Below, in pieces: positions 61,932-64,000 of a stretch of DNA of 64,000 nucleotides; the stretch's first letter is position 1, and each line of letters starts with the position of its first letter. The stretch comes from Pseudomonadota bacterium. Its GTDB lineage: Bacteria > Desulfobacterota > Desulfobulbia > Desulfobulbales > Desulfocapsaceae. The position numbers and the translations under genes are program-made. The notes beneath the pieces were generated by a model. That model did no database searches and was not told the DNA's origin. It worked only from the letters and a program-made list of their open reading frames with translations. The stretch lies in assembly GCA_023412495.1 (NCBI GenBank), contig JAEYNP010000113.1:124001-188000 (forward strand), given 5' to 3'.

Positions 61932-63482
61932 CTACTCCCATTCGATGGTAGCCGGCGGTTTCGACGAGATGTCGTAGACCACCCGGTTCACCCCCCGCAC
62001 CTCATTGATGATCCGGCTGGAGATCTCGCCGAGGATCTCGTAGGGGAGCTTCGTCCAATCGGCGGTCATGGCATCGCGGGAATCCACGGACCGAATGGCG
62101 ATGACATGTTCGTAGGTCCGGCCGTCGCCCATGACCCCCACGGTCTGGATGGGGAGCAGCACGGCGAACGACTGCCAGACCTTCCGGTACCAGCCGGCGC
62201 GGCGCATCTCCTCGAGCACGATGACATCCGCCTGCCGCAGGATGCGCAGCCGCTCGACAGTCACCTCGCCCATGATCCTGATGCCGAGCCCCGGGCCCGG
62301 GAAGGGCTGCCGATAGATCGCCTCCTCGGGCAGGCCGAGTTCCAGGCCCAACTCCCGCACCTCGTCCTTGAACAGCTCGCGCAGGGGCTCGATGAGATCG
62401 AGGTTCATGATCTCCGGCAGGCCGCCCACGTTGTGATGGGACTTGATCGGCGCCTCGCCGCGGAAGCTCACTGACTCGATTACGTCCGGGTAGAGGGTGC
62501 CCTGGGCCAGGTATTTGACCCCGCCGATCTTTTTCGCCTCTTCTTCGAAAATCTTAATGAAGCCGAGGCCGATCCGCTTGCGCTTGACCTCTGGATCCTT
62601 CACCCCTTCCAGTTGGCCGAGAAAGTAGTCGGTCGCATCCACGTCGATCAGGTTGAGTTGGGTCTTCTCCTTGAAGAAGCGCAAGATGGCCTCGGTCTCG
62701 CCGGTCCGCATCAGACCGTTGTTGACGTAGATGCAGGTGAGCCGATCGCCTATCGCCCGGTGGATAATCGCCGCCACCACCGAGCTGTCCACCCCGCCGG
62801 AGAGGGCGCAGATCACCCTGTCGCTGCCGACCTTTTCCTTGATCGCAGCCACATTCTGTTCGATGAAGGAGTGCATAGTCCATTCCGGCCTGCAGTTGCA
62901 GATCCCGAAAATGAAGTTCCGGAGGATGTCGGTGCCGATCAGGGTATGGGCGACCTCCGGGTGGAACTGCACCGCCACCAGCGGTTTTTCCATATGCCGC
63001 AGGGCGGCGTAGGGGGAGTTCTCACTCACTGCAGTCACCTGGAAGCCCTCCGGCATGACCTCGACCCGATCGCCGTGGCTCATCCACACCTGATGTTTCA
63101 TCCCCTCCAGGACCAGGCCGGCAAAAAGATCGCCGGTATCCTGGATGGTCAGCTCAGCCTTGCCGAATTCGCGCTTCTCGGCCTTTTCCACCTTGCCGCC
63201 CATCTGCTGGATCATCAATTGAGCGCCGTAGCAGATGCCCAGCACGGGGATACCCAGATCGAAGATGGCCGGATCGGAATGGGGGGCGCCGTTATCGTAT
63301 ACCGAACACGGCCCGCCGGACATGACAATGCCGGAAGGCTTCAGTTCCTTGAGCTTCTCCAGCGAGATGGAAAACGGATGGATCTCGCTGTAGACCTTCT
63401 GTTCCCTGATGCGCCGGGCGATGAGCTGGGTGGTCTGGGAGCCGAAATCAAGAATGATGATTTTTTCGCTGTGAATGTCCAT
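61932..63482 (-). CDS. guaA: GMP synthase (glutamine-hydrolysing)
   Basis: 516 residues, full length. GATase domain with [12 protein letters not shown], nucleophile Cys in [12 protein letters not shown] and [15 protein letters not shown]-PPase domain with [15 protein letters not shown] and INVNNGLM-like region [12 protein letters not shown]; dimerisation domain ending [18 protein letters not shown]. It converts XMP to GMP. It follows guaB by 27 nt in the same direction, the usual guaBA order. Confidence 0.97.
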   Translation of the reverse strand: MDIHSEKIIILDFGSQTTQLIARRIREQKVYSEIHPFSISLEKLKELKPSGIVMSGGPCSVYDNGAPHSDPAIFDLGIPVLGICYGAQLMIQQMGGKVEKAEKREFGKAELTIQDTGDLFAGLVLEGMKHQVWMSHGDRVEVMPEGFQVTAVSENSPYAALRHMEKPLVAVQFHPEVAHTLIGTDILRNFIFGICNCRPEWTMHSFIEQNVAAIKEKVGSDRVICALSGGVDSSVVAAIIHRAIGDRLTCIYVNNGLMRTGETEAILRFFKEKTQLNLIDVDATDYFLGQLEGVKDPEVKRKRIGLGFIKIFEEEAKKIGGVKYLAQGTLYPDVIESVSFRGEAPIKSHHNVGGLPEIMNLDLIEPLRELFKDEVRELGLELGLPEEAIYRQPFPGPGLGIRIMGEVTVERLRILRQADVIVLEEMRRAGWYRKVWQSFAVLLPIQTVGVMGDGRTYEHVIAIRSVDSRDAMTADWTKLPYEILGEISSRIINEVRGVNRVVYDISSKPPATIEWE

Positions 63483-63509
63483 GTGCTGTACTCGTGTCGT
63501 GGGTTCGGT

Positions 63510-64000
<491 letters not shown>

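Overview
The window is GC-rich and densely packed. Gene content suggests a Desulfobacterota bacterium, perhaps Desulfobulbales-like. This is an inference from the energy-converting-hydrogenase-related complex, the TauE/pyruvate-dikinase-like signalling operon, the LbtU-type porin and the many c-di-GMP and two-component proteins; no rRNA, tRNA or other phylogenetic marker was seen to settle it.

Layout. 1-940: 5' part of an ABC-class predicted ATPase that runs off the left edge. 1110-10801 (minus): a signalling run made of an HTH/pseudo-receiver regulator, a dCache histidine kinase, a receiver-only protein, a TauE/SafE exporter, a two-TM protein, a PEP-synthase-like protein without the PEP-binding barrel, a second receiver-only protein and a chemoreceptor. 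11159-19680 (minus): a seven-gene membrane complex resembling hydrogenase-4/formate hydrogenlyase (HyfB, C, E, F, G and a ferredoxin/HyfI fusion), headed by an unknown 360-aa protein. The HyfG-like subunit lacks all four Ni-Fe ligand cysteines, so this is an Ehr-type (hydrogenase-related) complex, not a hydrogenase. 20027-22658 (plus): a soluble PAS histidine kinase and an NtrC-family sigma-54 activator, divergent from the complex.

The most striking observation is regulatory. The Ehr-like operon and the HTH-headed signalling operon have the same upstream architecture: a 15-nt identical -24/-12 sequence (TGGCATGGCGGTTGC), then, about 95 bp upstream, three related 18-bp sites (TGTYACC-N5-..ACA type) spaced 64/65 and 43 bp apart in both places. 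The adjacent NtrC-family protein carries the GAFTGA loop and is the obvious candidate activator. This looks like a small local sigma-54 regulon joining a hydrogenase-derived ion/redox complex to an unusual signalling operon.

The rest: uspA (22929-23450); an RND efflux operon (23806-29605); an LtaS-type phosphoglycerol transferase/sulfatase and an M19 dipeptidase (29826-33179); an LbtU-like outer-membrane porin behind a promoter bracketed by two TTAG-N6-CTAA palindromes (33533-34882); DUF2325, STAS-like and CBS-PAS-GGDEF proteins; a MacAB-like exporter operon (38564-42814); aspartate kinase, CBS, PilZ-like, flavin reductase and RNase HI genes (42992-47276); asparagine synthetase plus an epimerase; cell-surface genes including an SGNH hydrolase with a CFI-type C-terminal sorting signal; an orphan GspC-like protein, yajC and tgt; a REC-DUF4388-PilZ protein; sugar kinase genes; an NYN-cold-shock fusion; guaA and the 3' part of guaB.

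Repeats include a probable 145-bp MITE placed exactly at a stop codon, intergenic arrays of 7-nt units that supply the C-terminal residues of two unrelated proteins, and a 44-nt AT-rich repeat at two loci. No CRISPR, tRNA or rRNA was seen.
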